Shown: positions 18,050-26,903 of the stretch, one piece after another
Layout: each line of letters starts with the position of its first letter
How positions within the stretch are numbered: the first letter of the stretch is position 1
From: Bacteroidota bacterium
Lineage (GTDB): Bacteria; Bacteroidota; Bacteroidia; Chitinophagales; JADIYW01
NCBI GenBank assembly: GCA_016705125.1
Contig: JADIYW010000010.1
Coordinates: 30,798-94,797 of the forward strand
Length of the DNA: 64,000 bases
Reading direction: 5' to 3'
Position numbers and translations under genes: made by a program
Notes under the pieces: generated by a model
What the model was told of the DNA's origin: nothing
The model's input: the letters and a program-made list of their open reading frames with translations, nothing else
Database searches by the model: none

Positions 18050-18931
18050 ATGGGAAATAAATTGACAAGCCATCTTTGGCAGGAATATGCGCTTATAGAT
18101 TCGGGCAATCAATTTAAACTGGAACGGTTTGGAAATACCTATTTAAAACGACCAGAACCGCAGGCTGTGTGGCAACCAAAACTCAGTGATTCGAAATGGG
18201 CTGAATTGGCAAGTGCAAGTTTTCAACGCAAAAAAACAAATGAAGAAGATGGAAATTGGCAAGTAAAAAATGGTGTTAAGGATAGATGGGTAATAAATTA
18301 TAAATCAGCCAATTTGAATTTAAATTTTAGACTAGGACTAACATCTTTCAAACATGTTGGTTTATTTCCTGAGCAAGCCGAAAATTGGGAATTTATATAT
18401 GCTCAAGTAAAAAAATGCAAATCTGAAAACCCAAAAGTCCTTAATTTATTCGCTTATACCGGCGGTGCATCTTTGGCTGCAAAGGCGGCTGGAGCAGATG
18501 TGGTTCATGTTGATTCGATAAAGCCAGTAGTAACTTGGGCGAAGGAAAACATGGAATTGTCAGGTTTGGATGGCATTAGATGGGTGGTAGAGGATGCCAT
18601 GAAATTTGTAAAAAGAGAGGTAAAAAGAGGCACAAAATATAGCGGTATTATTCTAGATCCTCCTGCATATGGTCGTGGCCCCGATGGCGAAAAGTGGATA
18701 ATGGAGGACAAAATAAATGAAATGATGGCTTGTTGCGCCCAATTATTGCTGCCTAATGATAGTTTTTTGGTTTTAAATCTGTATTCTATGGGGTTATCTT
18801 CACTTATTGCCGACTCCTTGGTTGAAAGTCATTTTACGGAAATAAAAGAAAAGGAATTTGGCGAACTGTATTTTGCTGATGAAGCCAATCGAAATTTGCC
18901 TTTGGGTACTTATTTTAGGTTTATAAGGTAA
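18050..18931 (+). CDS. Class I SAM-dependent rRNA methyltransferase (RlmI/RlmK-like)
   Basis: The 293-residue protein has the SAM-binding motif I NLFAYTGGASLAAKAAGADVVHVDS near residue 133, with the acidic ribose-binding Asp. The catalytic motif IILDPPAYGRG lies near residue 200. This pairing is typical of the RlmI/RlmK branch that makes 5-methylcytosine or 7-methylguanine in 23S rRNA. The usual N-terminal PUA domain is absent, so this is the shorter form. The exact target base is not predictable. It converges with the DUF218 gene 6 bp downstream. Confidence 0.82.
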   Translation: MGNKLTSHLWQEYALIDSGNQFKLERFGNTYLKRPEPQAVWQPKLSDSKWAELASASFQRKKTNEEDGNWQVKNGVKDRWVINYKSANLNLNFRLGLTSFKHVGLFPEQAENWEFIYAQVKKCKSENPKVLNLFAYTGGASLAAKAAGADVVHVDSIKPVVTWAKENMELSGLDGIRWVVEDAMKFVKREVKRGTKYSGIILDPPAYGRGPDGEKWIMEDKINEMMACCAQLLLPNDSFLVLNLYSMGLSSLIADSLVESHFTEIKEKEFGELYFADEANRNLPLGTYFRFIR

Positions 18932-18937
18932 GTTTTT

Positions 18938-19492
18938 CTAAATTATTTCTGCATAAAATGCAATAAATTCTCTGAATATTGCATAAAAATCCCTCCATTC
19001 AAAGTACATGGGGCTTACACTGCTAATATTGGTAAATCCTTGTTTTTGAAAAAGCATTTTTGTTCTTGTTATATGGTAATACTGTGAAACAACTAAAATT
19101 TGGTTAAACCCATATTGCTTGCTAATTTTTTTAGAATTGATGGCAGTTAGTTCTGTATTGTTTCCATTATTATCTACCAAAATAAGAGAATCGGGAATTC
19201 CATTTTTCACTAAAAAGGCTTTCATAACAGTACCTTCATAGTGTCCTTCTTTGCCTAATCCACCGCTCACCAAAATTTTGTTTACCCTTTTCTGATTAAA
19301 TAATTCTAATCCACACTCCAATCTTTTTTCTAGTCTTTTCGAAAGGCTTCCATCCTTATTTACTTTGTTCCCAAGGATAACGGCAATCTCGCCATGGAGT
19401 TTTTCGTCTCTAAGTCCATCAAATATAATAAAAAATGAATGTATGACAAACCAACAAATACCTAAAAAAAGTATGATTTTTATTTTTTTCAT
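18938..19492 (-). CDS. SanA/YdcF-like DUF218 membrane-anchored protein
   Basis: From ATG 19492 the protein has 184 residues. An N-terminal membrane anchor (IKIILFLGICWFVIHSFFIIF) is followed by a DUF218 Rossmann-like domain with IAVILGNKVN, RLECGLELFNQ, KILVSGGLGKEGHYEG, DNNGNNTELTAINS and VVSQYYHITRTKMLF. Relatives such as SanA and YdcF affect envelope integrity; their chemistry is unclear. The frame extends six codons further up to 19510, but ATG 19492 gives a cleaner anchor. It is downstream of the DUF937 gene and its terminator on the same strand. Confidence 0.85.
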   Translation of the reverse strand: MKKIKIILFLGICWFVIHSFFIIFDGLRDEKLHGEIAVILGNKVNKDGSLSKRLEKRLECGLELFNQKRVNKILVSGGLGKEGHYEGTVMKAFLVKNGIPDSLILVDNNGNNTELTAINSKKISKQYGFNQILVVSQYYHITRTKMLFQKQGFTNISSVSPMYFEWRDFYAIFREFIAFYAEII

Positions 19493-19507
19493 TTCAAGTA
19501 ATTTAAA

Positions 19508-19536
19508 CAAAAAAAAGACCCCAAAAAGGAGTCTTT
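19508..19536 (-). terminator. Terminator after the DUF937 gene
   Basis: Read on the minus strand, AAAGACTCC pairs with GGGGTCTTT with one mismatch, and a T-run follows. It lies between the end of the DUF937 gene (19558) and the start of the DUF218 gene (19492). Confidence 0.7.
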
Positions 19537-19557
19537 CTCTGTTTATTATATTTTTAC

Positions 19558-20178
19558 TTATTTAAATAAATTGCCCAAAATGCTTTTGCCAATATTCATA
19601 GCTTCGTTTTGTATATTACCATCACCATCTTTATCCAAAACATTACCCAAAATTTGCATTAATGGATTATTGTTTTGTTGTGCTTGTTGTTGATGTTGCT
19701 GTGTTGCACCGCCCAAAATGGAGATTAAATTACCCAATCCACCACCTGATTGTTGTTGTGGTGCTTGTTGCTGGCTTTTACCTAGAGCACCCATTAATAT
19801 TGGAGCCAAAATGGTTAATAATTTTCCAACCATGGCAGGATTCAATCCACTGTGTTGTCCAATTTGTTGTTCCATTTGCGGTTGTTTGGCACCCAAAATA
19901 TGGCCTAATATCGCTGCTCCTGGGCCTTGGCTTGCATTACCCAAAAATTGTGGCAACATATCCAAAATACCACCATCATGGTCTTTGCTTATTGCATTTA
20001 ATATACCCTGAGCACCATCTTCTGATTGTGCATTTTTATTCAAGGCACCCAATAATGCAGGAAGAGCTAATTGAATAGCATTGCCTGCTTGATTCTGATC
20101 CACACCTAATTGTTCACCAATTTGGGCTACTGTGTTCTCATTTAATACACTTGAAAGTAATTGATTTAAATCTGACAT
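19558..20178 (-). CDS. DUF937 protein with Q-rich tail
   Basis: The 206-residue cytosolic protein fits DUF937. It is Ala/Leu-rich with paired helical repeats such as QIGEQLGVDQNQAGNAIQLALPALLGAL, repeated more loosely around PAMVGKLLTILAPILMGALG. A Gln-rich low-complexity stretch (SQQQAPQQQSGGG and QQHQQQAQQNN) precedes a C-terminal helix with an EF-hand-like phrase (DKDGDGNIQNEAM). DUF937 proteins have no known catalytic role; some relatives are annotated YidB-like. The gene has its own terminator downstream and is divergent from the YqiA-like esterase. Confidence 0.8.
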   Translation of the reverse strand: MSDLNQLLSSVLNENTVAQIGEQLGVDQNQAGNAIQLALPALLGALNKNAQSEDGAQGILNAISKDHDGGILDMLPQFLGNASQGPGAAILGHILGAKQPQMEQQIGQHSGLNPAMVGKLLTILAPILMGALGKSQQQAPQQQSGGGLGNLISILGGATQQHQQQAQQNNNPLMQILGNVLDKDGDGNIQNEAMNIGKSILGNLFK

Positions 20179-20184
20179 TTTTTA

Positions 20185-20192
20185 TAAATTTG
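20185..20192 (+). promoter_or_regulatory. -7 box (TAAATTTG) before the YqiA-like gene
   Basis: TAAATTTG fits the Bacteroidota -7 consensus and lies 40 bp upstream of ATG 20233, in the gap between divergent genes. Confidence 0.35.
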
Positions 20193-20232
20193 ATGTAATT
20201 TAGTACAATTTTCGTTCCAATCTATTTTTTTT

Positions 20233-20763
20233 ATGCAAAAATATAATTGTTTATACATCCATGGCTTAGATAGTTCGCCGCTAAAAGAAAAATTGGATAT
20301 TTTGAAAGGAGCAGGAATGAACGTTTTTGCCTTACACATAGATTACCGAAATCAAAAGAATAGTTATGATTTACTAGAGAATTTTGCCAAGAAAAATGAA
20401 ATTAATTTTATTGTCGGTAGTTCATTAGGCGGTTATATAGGTTTTTGGCTGGCCGAACAATTGGGTATTCCCTGTCTTCTATTTAATCCTGCTTTAGCTT
20501 ATCGTTCTATCGACAATGTATTAGTGCCGCCAATTGGTGCTTCTTATTGCCCATTACGAATAATGGTTTTGGGTAAGCAAGATGACGTAGTTTTGCCTAA
20601 GGAAACCTTGAATTGGCTGGATGCTTATCCAAAGTCAAAAACAATTGAAAAAATTTTCGAGTGTCATTGGTTGTCTCATGGAATCGACCTAAATACCTTT
20701 AAGGAATTTACTGTATTGTCGGTACAAATATTAGAGCATAATTTGGTTAATATTGGTATTTGA
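20233..20763 (+). CDS. YqiA/YcfP-like alpha/beta-fold esterase
   Basis: The 176-residue protein is a small alpha/beta hydrolase of the UPF0227/YqiA kind. It has the N-terminal YIHGLDSSP phrase, the nucleophile elbow GSSLGGYIG near residue 62, the LFNPAL segment, an acid loop (LGKQDDVV) and a late catalytic His (HWLSHGID). Substrates of this family are short acyl esters, with no firm physiological role. It is a single gene that converges with the multicopper oxidase gene 25 bp away. Confidence 0.82.
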   Translation: MQKYNCLYIHGLDSSPLKEKLDILKGAGMNVFALHIDYRNQKNSYDLLENFAKKNEINFIVGSSLGGYIGFWLAEQLGIPCLLFNPALAYRSIDNVLVPPIGASYCPLRIMVLGKQDDVVLPKETLNWLDAYPKSKTIEKIFECHWLSHGIDLNTFKEFTVLSVQILEHNLVNIGI

Positions 20764-20788
20764 GAAATGGAATCCTTTTTTGGAAAAT

Positions 20789-23146
20789 CTAATACCCAAT
20801 TGTCAATCCAACGCCAACACCCATATCACTATCATAATGGATTTTTGCTGCAAGGTTTTTAGTAATAATGTATTTTAATCCAACCATATATTCTACATCC
20901 GTATTGACCATAAAATCCATTCTTAAACGTTTTGTTAATGGAATATCTTCTCGCATCAACTGTAAGCGTACATAACCATTGTGGTAAACTTCAGCTTGTA
21001 GTTTTACAAGTAATGGCAAGGTATATTCCAATCCTATGGATGCTAGAATACGATTGTCTTTTGAATTTTTTTGGGTAAATAGATTTTTTTCTATTTCGTT
21101 CATCTCTAGTTTTCGGTAACGATAATCAAAACCTGCAAATATTTGCAAAAATTGCATTTTATCGATATATCTACCAATATGGGTTTCTGTTTCAAATCCA
21201 TGCATTTTATGATAACCTAAGCGCCATTCTGTACCAAGGCTCCACCGTTTGTTTTGCAACATTAATTCACCATCGTTTCCATTACTTGCAAAATCGTTTT
21301 CAATCATAAAATGAAATTTTCTGTCTTCGGAAAATAATTTGCGTTGGGCCAATTTTGGATTGGGTATTAATGGATTGGGTGCCTGATTTTCATAACTGAA
21401 AACGCGACCCATACCACTCATCATGTGGTATAAAATATGACAATGAAAAAACCAATCTCCTTCTACATTAGCATTAAATTCCAAAGTGTCGGTTTCCATT
21501 GGCATAATGTCAATAATATTTTTTAAAGGAGCAAAATCACCTTGTCCATTTATTACTCTAAAATCGTGACCGTGCAAGTGCATCGGATGTCTCATCATGG
21601 AGGCATTTTCTATAATCAGCCTAATATTTTCACCCTTTTTAATTAATATTTTATCAGATTCAGAAACTACTTTATTATTTAAACTCCATAAATAACGGTT
21701 CATATTTCCGGTTAATCTGAAATTCAATACTTTTACAGGTGCATCATTTGGAAGGCTAGTAATTGTTGGTGATTTAAGCATTGCATAATTTAACGTAACG
21801 ATGTCTGAAAGTGCGTTTCCATTATAACGATTCGTATCTTCCATCTGCATTTCTTGCTCTTCTATTTCACCGTATTTTTGCAATTCTTTCTCTTCTTTTC
21901 TTTCGCTTTTGGTTTTCAAATTACCTGTTATTTCTGGATACATCACTACATTCATATCCATCTGATTTAGGCTCATTTTCATGCCCATGTCTTTCAAATT
22001 GCCATTCATCTTTACCATATCATTCATCATTTTCATGCCTTCAAAATATTTTAATTTTGGCAATGAATTGTCTAATTGCTTAATTCCATTGCCAATAAAT
22101 AAAGAAGCTGATTTTGTCCTGTCTTCTGGTGTAGCTAATAACTCGTATGAAATACTGTCATTAGGTATGGTAACGATTATATCATAGGTTTCAGAAACGG
22201 CAATAATCAATCTATCCACTTCCACCGGTTCTACATCGTTTCCGTCGTTGGCCACAACGGTTATTTTTCCGCCTGCATAGGACAACCAAAAATAAGAAGA
22301 TGCACCGCCGTTTGAAATACTTAAGCGTACTTTATCTCCACCTTTAAATTGTGTGAGCTGACTTTCATTTTGCCCATTAATTAAAAACTTATCGTAAAAT
22401 ACATCACTCACATCCATCGCTAATTGCCGTTTCCACTCATTTTTTAATTTGGTTTTAAAATCACCAGCTTTTATAGCTTCAAAATAACTTTGCGTAGTGC
22501 CTTTTTTTATAGCTGACCAATCAGATGCATTGTGCAACATTCGATGGACATTTTCTGGTTTGAGGTTTGTCCATTCACTTAAGACAATAGGAACAGTAGG
22601 TAAATCATCTATTCCTTTCCTAAATGTTGGATCATTCTCTCGTTTGTTCATAATAAAACTACCATACATCCCAATTTGCTCTTGTAAGCCACTATGACTG
22701 TGGTACCAATGTGTGCCATGTTGTATAATTGGAAATTTATATACATGCATTGTATGCGGCGGTATAGGCATTTGTGTAAGGTTAGGAACGCCATCTTCTT
22801 TATTAGGTAAAAATAAACCATGCCAATGCATCGAGGATTCTTCATCCAAATCATTATAAACAAATATTTCTGCTGTATCGCCCTCGGTAAAGGTTAAAGT
22901 GGGCATTGGAATTTGTCCATTTACAGCAATTCCTCTTTTCTCCTTTCCTCCAAAAGTTACTATCGTATCTTTTATATGTAAATCATAATGGACGGTTTTT
23001 TGCGCAAATATATTTTGACTAGTTAATATTACCATAAATAGCAGAATCGATTTACAACATGCTTTTTCATGAATAAAAATGGCTTTAAAAATTCTTTTTA
23101 GAAGATTAAATACCCATTTAGCTATTTTAATTAATTTTTGTTTCAT
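20789..23146 (-). CDS. Multicopper oxidase with C-terminal CopB-like beta-barrel region
   Basis: The 785-residue protein has a basic N-terminus and one hydrophobic export segment, with cleavage likely near IFAQK (residue 49). Cupredoxin domains follow. Copper ligands are seen at HWHG (107-110), HWYHSH (146-151), HPMHLHGHDF and HCHILYHMMSGM, so type 1 and the trinuclear sites are complete. A Met-rich stretch (EGMKMMNDMVKMNG... MDMNVVMYP) fits Cu(I) binding or oxidation. The last ~180 residues (from about 605) do not look like a cupredoxin. They are alternating strands such as WSLGTEWRLGYHK and FAGFDYRYRKL ending VGVGLTIGY, like a CopB outer-membrane domain. It is the last gene of the metal operon, 3 bp after the ATPase. 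Confidence 0.9.
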   Translation of the reverse strand: MKQKLIKIAKWVFNLLKRIFKAIFIHEKACCKSILLFMVILTSQNIFAQKTVHYDLHIKDTIVTFGGKEKRGIAVNGQIPMPTLTFTEGDTAEIFVYNDLDEESSMHWHGLFLPNKEDGVPNLTQMPIPPHTMHVYKFPIIQHGTHWYHSHSGLQEQIGMYGSFIMNKRENDPTFRKGIDDLPTVPIVLSEWTNLKPENVHRMLHNASDWSAIKKGTTQSYFEAIKAGDFKTKLKNEWKRQLAMDVSDVFYDKFLINGQNESQLTQFKGGDKVRLSISNGGASSYFWLSYAGGKITVVANDGNDVEPVEVDRLIIAVSETYDIIVTIPNDSISYELLATPEDRTKSASLFIGNGIKQLDNSLPKLKYFEGMKMMNDMVKMNGNLKDMGMKMSLNQMDMNVVMYPEITGNLKTKSERKEEKELQKYGEIEEQEMQMEDTNRYNGNALSDIVTLNYAMLKSPTITSLPNDAPVKVLNFRLTGNMNRYLWSLNNKVVSESDKILIKKGENIRLIIENASMMRHPMHLHGHDFRVINGQGDFAPLKNIIDIMPMETDTLEFNANVEGDWFFHCHILYHMMSGMGRVFSYENQAPNPLIPNPKLAQRKLFSEDRKFHFMIENDFASNGNDGELMLQNKRWSLGTEWRLGYHKMHGFETETHIGRYIDKMQFLQIFAGFDYRYRKLEMNEIEKNLFTQKNSKDNRILASIGLEYTLPLLVKLQAEVYHNGYVRLQLMREDIPLTKRLRMDFMVNTDVEYMVGLKYIITKNLAAKIHYDSDMGVGVGLTIGY

Positions 23147-23149
23147 TAT

Positions 23150-25693
23150 TTAATTAAGTTTTATTGTTCTCAATCTAAGTGAATTTATGATAACAGAAAC
23201 CGAACTGAAACTCATCGCAGCTGCAGCAATCATTGGGGATAATAAAATTCCAAAAACAGGATATAAAACACCAGCAGCAATTGGAATACCTAATACATTA
23301 TAGAAAAATGCGAAAAAGAGATTTTGTTTGATGTTTTTCATTACCGAATGGCTTAAAATCTTTGCTTTTACTATACCCTGTAAGTCTCCTTTGAGTAAGG
23401 TGATTTCAGAACTTTCAATAGCAACATCTGTTCCAGTGCCCATCGCAATGCCAATATCTGCCTGTGCCAGCGCGGGTGCATCGTTTATGCCATCACCAGC
23501 CATGGCAACAATTTTGCCTTCTGCCTGTAGTCGCTTAATTTCATTTAATTTATCCTGTGGCAAACATTCCGCTTTGAAGTTGGTTAAATGTAATTCATCC
23601 GCTACCGCTTTTGCTGTATTATGATTATCGCCAGTCAGCATGATAACTTCCACACCTTGTTCTATCAATATTTTTATAGCGTTTTTGCTTGTTGCTTTAA
23701 TGGCATCTGTAATGGTTACATATCCCTGAATAATTCCATCAACGGCAATATAAGATACCGTTTTTCCTAGGATTTGCTCGTTTGTAATTTGTTTTTCAAT
23801 TTCCAATGAAATATTCGCATGCGCCTGTTCCATCAGTTTTTTATTTCCTAATGCTGTTTTTTTACCTGATATTGTACCAACCACCCCTTTGCCTGCAACC
23901 GCTTCAAAATCCATCACATCAACAAAAGCTATGGTTTTTAATTTTGCGTATTTCAATACTGCTTCTGCTAAGGGATGTTCGCTATATTGATTCAAAGAGG
24001 CACTATATTTCAGCAGCTCAAATTCATCAAATGTTTCAAATGCTACCAATTTTTCTACTGATGGTTTTCCTTCTGTAATCGTTCCTGTTTTATCGGTAAT
24101 CAGGACATTAATCTTGTTCATATTTTCCAATGCTTCCGCATTTTTTATAAGCACACCATTTTGTGCGCCTTTGCCTACACCTACCATTACAGACATTGGA
24201 GTAGCTAAACCTAATGCACACGGACAAGCAATAATTAACACAGCAATTGCATTTACGAAAGCAAATACATAAGGCGATTCAGTACCAAACATTGCCCAAA
24301 TAATAAAGGTAATAAGGGAGACTAGCAATACAATTGGAACAAAATATTTAGAAATCTTATCTGCCAATTTTTGAATAGGTGCTCTGGAAAGACTGGCACT
24401 ATTTACCATTTCAATAATCTGGGCAAGTAATGTTTCTGCTCCGATTTTTTCTGCCATCATCACAAATGATTTTGTACCGTTAATCGTTCCTGTACTTACT
24501 TTATCATCTTTTTTCTTATCAACTGGAATTGGCTCACCAGTAATCATTGATTCATCAACATTACTGCTTCCATCTGTTATAATTCCATCAACAGGAATTT
24601 TTTCGCCAGGTTTTACACGCAACAAATCACCTTTTTTAATATCATCAATAGCAATTATTTTATCTACTCCATCAATCACTAATGTAGCTTCTGTAGGTGC
24701 TAATTTTAATAGTTCTTTAATTGCGCCATTGGTTTGACTATGCGCTCTTGCTTCTAATAATTGTCCCAATAAAACTAATGTAAGAATAACTGTTACGGCT
24801 TCAAAATATACAAAGACTGTACCGTTATGGCTTTTAAATTGGTCAGGAAAAACAGTTGGAAAAAGCATTGCAATAACACTAAAAATAAATGCAGCACCTG
24901 CGCCGATTCCTATTAATGTAAACATATTTAAATTCATGGTTTTAATAGAAGTCCATGCCCTTTGAAAGAACATCCAACAAGCATAGAAAATAACAGGTAA
25001 GGACAAACCAAATTGCAACCAGTTCCACGCTATTTGAGGCATTAAAGATGTTAGGTGTAAACTTGGTATCATTTCTAACATGGCAATTACAAAGATTGGA
25101 ATTGTAAATACAGTTGCAATTATCATTTTCTTTGACAACTCTTTATATGTGTTATCTTCTTCGCTAACTGTTGTTGCTATCGGAATTAAATCCATTCCAC
25201 AAATAGGACAAGCACCTGCAACATCTCTAATAATTTCAGGATGCATCGGACAAGTGTATTGCCTTTTTTGTACAGTAAGTTCAGGAATTTTTTCTAAATT
25301 CATTCCGCATACCGGACAATTACCTGCTTTGTTATACATTTTATCTCCTTCACAATGCATCGGACAATAATATTTTCCATTACTATTTTTAGGAAATGGT
25401 TTTGCATCCGTTGTTTGATTATTGTGTGATGAACAACATGATTTTGTTTCTACTGTAGTTTCTTTTATATCAGCTATGTTTTGATTGTTAGACATCTCTA
25501 TTGTATAATTACCAGCAGCAGTTAAAGCCGTTTGCAGTTGTTCAATCGGAATATGCTTTTCCATTGTAATAGTTGCTATTGGTGGTTCTAACGTAACAAC
25601 AGCAGAAATACCATCAATAGCATTCAACGTCTTTTCAACTTTTGAACGACAACCGTTGCAAGTCATTCCTGTAATTTTATAAGTGTGTGTCAT
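23150..25693 (-). CDS. P1B-type copper-translocating ATPase with extra metal-binding domains
   Basis: This 847-residue pump exports Cu(I) or a similar ion from the cytosol. The N-terminus has an HMA domain with CNGC (Cys12, Cys15). Two short heavy-metal-binding modules follow: YYCPMHCEGDK...CPVCGM near 113-145 and YTCPMHPEII...CPICGM near 150-178. The membrane part has the CPC ion-gate motif (ACPCALGLATP). The catalytic loops are DKTGTITEG (phosphorylated Asp), the GEPIPV TGE-like actuator and GDGINDAPAL. The HP and the CPC/YN/MxSS-type residues point to copper. It sits 4 bp after the haem-binding gene and 3 bp before the oxidase. Confidence 0.95.
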   Translation of the reverse strand: MTHTYKITGMTCNGCRSKVEKTLNAIDGISAVVTLEPPIATITMEKHIPIEQLQTALTAAGNYTIEMSNNQNIADIKETTVETKSCCSSHNNQTTDAKPFPKNSNGKYYCPMHCEGDKMYNKAGNCPVCGMNLEKIPELTVQKRQYTCPMHPEIIRDVAGACPICGMDLIPIATTVSEEDNTYKELSKKMIIATVFTIPIFVIAMLEMIPSLHLTSLMPQIAWNWLQFGLSLPVIFYACWMFFQRAWTSIKTMNLNMFTLIGIGAGAAFIFSVIAMLFPTVFPDQFKSHNGTVFVYFEAVTVILTLVLLGQLLEARAHSQTNGAIKELLKLAPTEATLVIDGVDKIIAIDDIKKGDLLRVKPGEKIPVDGIITDGSSNVDESMITGEPIPVDKKKDDKVSTGTINGTKSFVMMAEKIGAETLLAQIIEMVNSASLSRAPIQKLADKISKYFVPIVLLVSLITFIIWAMFGTESPYVFAFVNAIAVLIIACPCALGLATPMSVMVGVGKGAQNGVLIKNAEALENMNKINVLITDKTGTITEGKPSVEKLVAFETFDEFELLKYSASLNQYSEHPLAEAVLKYAKLKTIAFVDVMDFEAVAGKGVVGTISGKKTALGNKKLMEQAHANISLEIEKQITNEQILGKTVSYIAVDGIIQGYVTITDAIKATSKNAIKILIEQGVEVIMLTGDNHNTAKAVADELHLTNFKAECLPQDKLNEIKRLQAEGKIVAMAGDGINDAPALAQADIGIAMGTGTDVAIESSEITLLKGDLQGIVKAKILSHSVMKNIKQNLFFAFFYNVLGIPIAAGVLYPVFGILLSPMIAAAAMSFSSVSVIINSLRLRTIKLN

Positions 25694-25697
25694 TGTT

Positions 25698-26162
25698 TTA
25701 ATTTAATGATGAAAGACTGTCTTTTGTTTTATTCGACCAGTCTATAATTAATGCTTTTTTATCAGCTGTTAGAATTGCATCACTATGAATCATAGTATAA
25801 TTAGATATTGGCATTTTATTATCCTGTATTTGACTTGCAATTGACCTTAATTTACTTTGTTGCCTTCTTTTGGTATATGAACCAAAATCGCTAAAATTTA
25901 ATTTATCTTTTCCATTTTTAACATCCGAATCTAATAGCCATGCAACAGGTTGAATATTGGAATACCAAGGATAATTAGTATTGTTGCTATGGCAATCATA
26001 ACAAGATATTTTTAACAGATTTAATACGCTGTCAGGTACATTGAATGTCTTTGTTATATCTGTTGGTAATACCTGTTCGCTTTTGTTGCGAACAGGTCTG
26101 ATAAATTGAATGATAATAAATGCAATCAACAGTACTACCAATAACTTTTTTATGACATGCAT
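25698..26162 (-). CDS. Haem-binding-domain (CxxCH) membrane-anchored protein
   Basis: From ATG 26162 the protein has 154 residues. An N-terminal hydrophobic anchor (LLVVLLIAFIIIQFIRP) is followed by the PF14376-type haem-binding region: LLKISCYDCHSNNTNYPWYSNIQPVAW, with one CxxCH site for covalent c-type haem. KLNFSDFGSY and KMPISNYTMIHSDA follow, which fit the family. A periplasmic single-haem protein could pass electrons, perhaps to or from the oxidase. The gene starts 5 bp inside the end of the upstream DUF3347 gene and ends 4 bp before the ATPase, so it is embedded in the operon. The frame extends upstream to 26198 but ATG 26162 gives the anchor directly. Confidence 0.85.
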   Translation of the reverse strand: MHVIKKLLVVLLIAFIIIQFIRPVRNKSEQVLPTDITKTFNVPDSVLNLLKISCYDCHSNNTNYPWYSNIQPVAWLLDSDVKNGKDKLNFSDFGSYTKRRQQSKLRSIASQIQDNKMPISNYTMIHSDAILTADKKALIIDWSNKTKDSLSSLN

Positions 26163-26167
26163 AAAAG

Positions 26168-26881
26168 TTATTTTAATTCCTCTTTCATAGAACCACAAGT
26201 CAGCATTGATTTACCATAATATGGATTTTTTATTTCCTTAGATTCACTTAGCCATATTGCACCTTTATTGTCATTATACATCGGACAAAAGTCTTTGTAT
26301 AGTGTTTGACCTGCACCAAATGCTTTTACTAAATCGTACATATCTTTGCTCAACATATCAAAGTGTTCTCTTTGGTGCGCAATTTTTCCTGCATTTGCGC
26401 CAATGTGTTCTGCATGTTCTCTTGCATCCTCTTCAATGTCATCAAAGGTTTTCTTTTGTTCCACAGATAATGCTGATTTATCAAATGATTTAAATGCTGC
26501 TTCTAATGCTTTGCCAGCTTTTGCTGCATCGTTTGAATTATCTTTAGTAAATGCATTTTTTAATTGAATATATGGATCCAATAATCCTTTTATGGATATT
26601 TTTGAAGGTGTTGTAGTAATTGAAGTTTTATCTGTAGTTGGTGCAGTTGCAGTTGTATCTGCAATGGTTGTTTCTGGTGCGTCCTCCTTTACTGGCACAG
26701 TTAATTTCATACTACACTTGGAACATTTTTCGCCTTTCTTGCCTATTACCTCTGGATGCATAGAGCAAGCATATAATTGGTCTGTCTGTGTTTCTGTTGC
26801 ATTTGTTTCGGCTATATCCTTTGTTTTACAGGCCGATAATAGCAATAAAGAAATTGCTATAATTGAAAATATTTGTTTCAT
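26168..26881 (-). CDS. DUF3347 lipoprotein with N-terminal heavy-metal-binding module
   Basis: The 237-residue protein has a lipobox signal (ISLLLLSACKT), then a short metal-binding module (YACSMHPEVIGKKGEKCSKCSMKL) at about residues 37-63. A Thr-rich linker leads into DUF3347. That domain is mostly helical and ends with the motif CPMYNDNKGAIWLSES...NPYYGKSMLTCGSMKE. The Cys/Met residues of CPM and SMLTCG are good candidates for soft-metal binding. DUF3347 is otherwise found on CusB-type efflux adaptors. Its end overlaps the haem-binding gene on the same strand, and it follows a second DUF3347 protein by 22 bp. Confidence 0.85.
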   Translation of the reverse strand: MKQIFSIIAISLLLLSACKTKDIAETNATETQTDQLYACSMHPEVIGKKGEKCSKCSMKLTVPVKEDAPETTIADTTATAPTTDKTSITTTPSKISIKGLLDPYIQLKNAFTKDNSNDAAKAGKALEAAFKSFDKSALSVEQKKTFDDIEEDAREHAEHIGANAGKIAHQREHFDMLSKDMYDLVKAFGAGQTLYKDFCPMYNDNKGAIWLSESKEIKNPYYGKSMLTCGSMKEELK

Positions 26882-26903
26882 AACTTTTCTTGTTTTTTTT
26901 GAT

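Noticed and set aside
19662..20078. 138-residue plus-strand frame opposite the DUF937 gene
   Set aside because: It arises from the repetitive Gln/Ala codons of DUF937 read in antisense.
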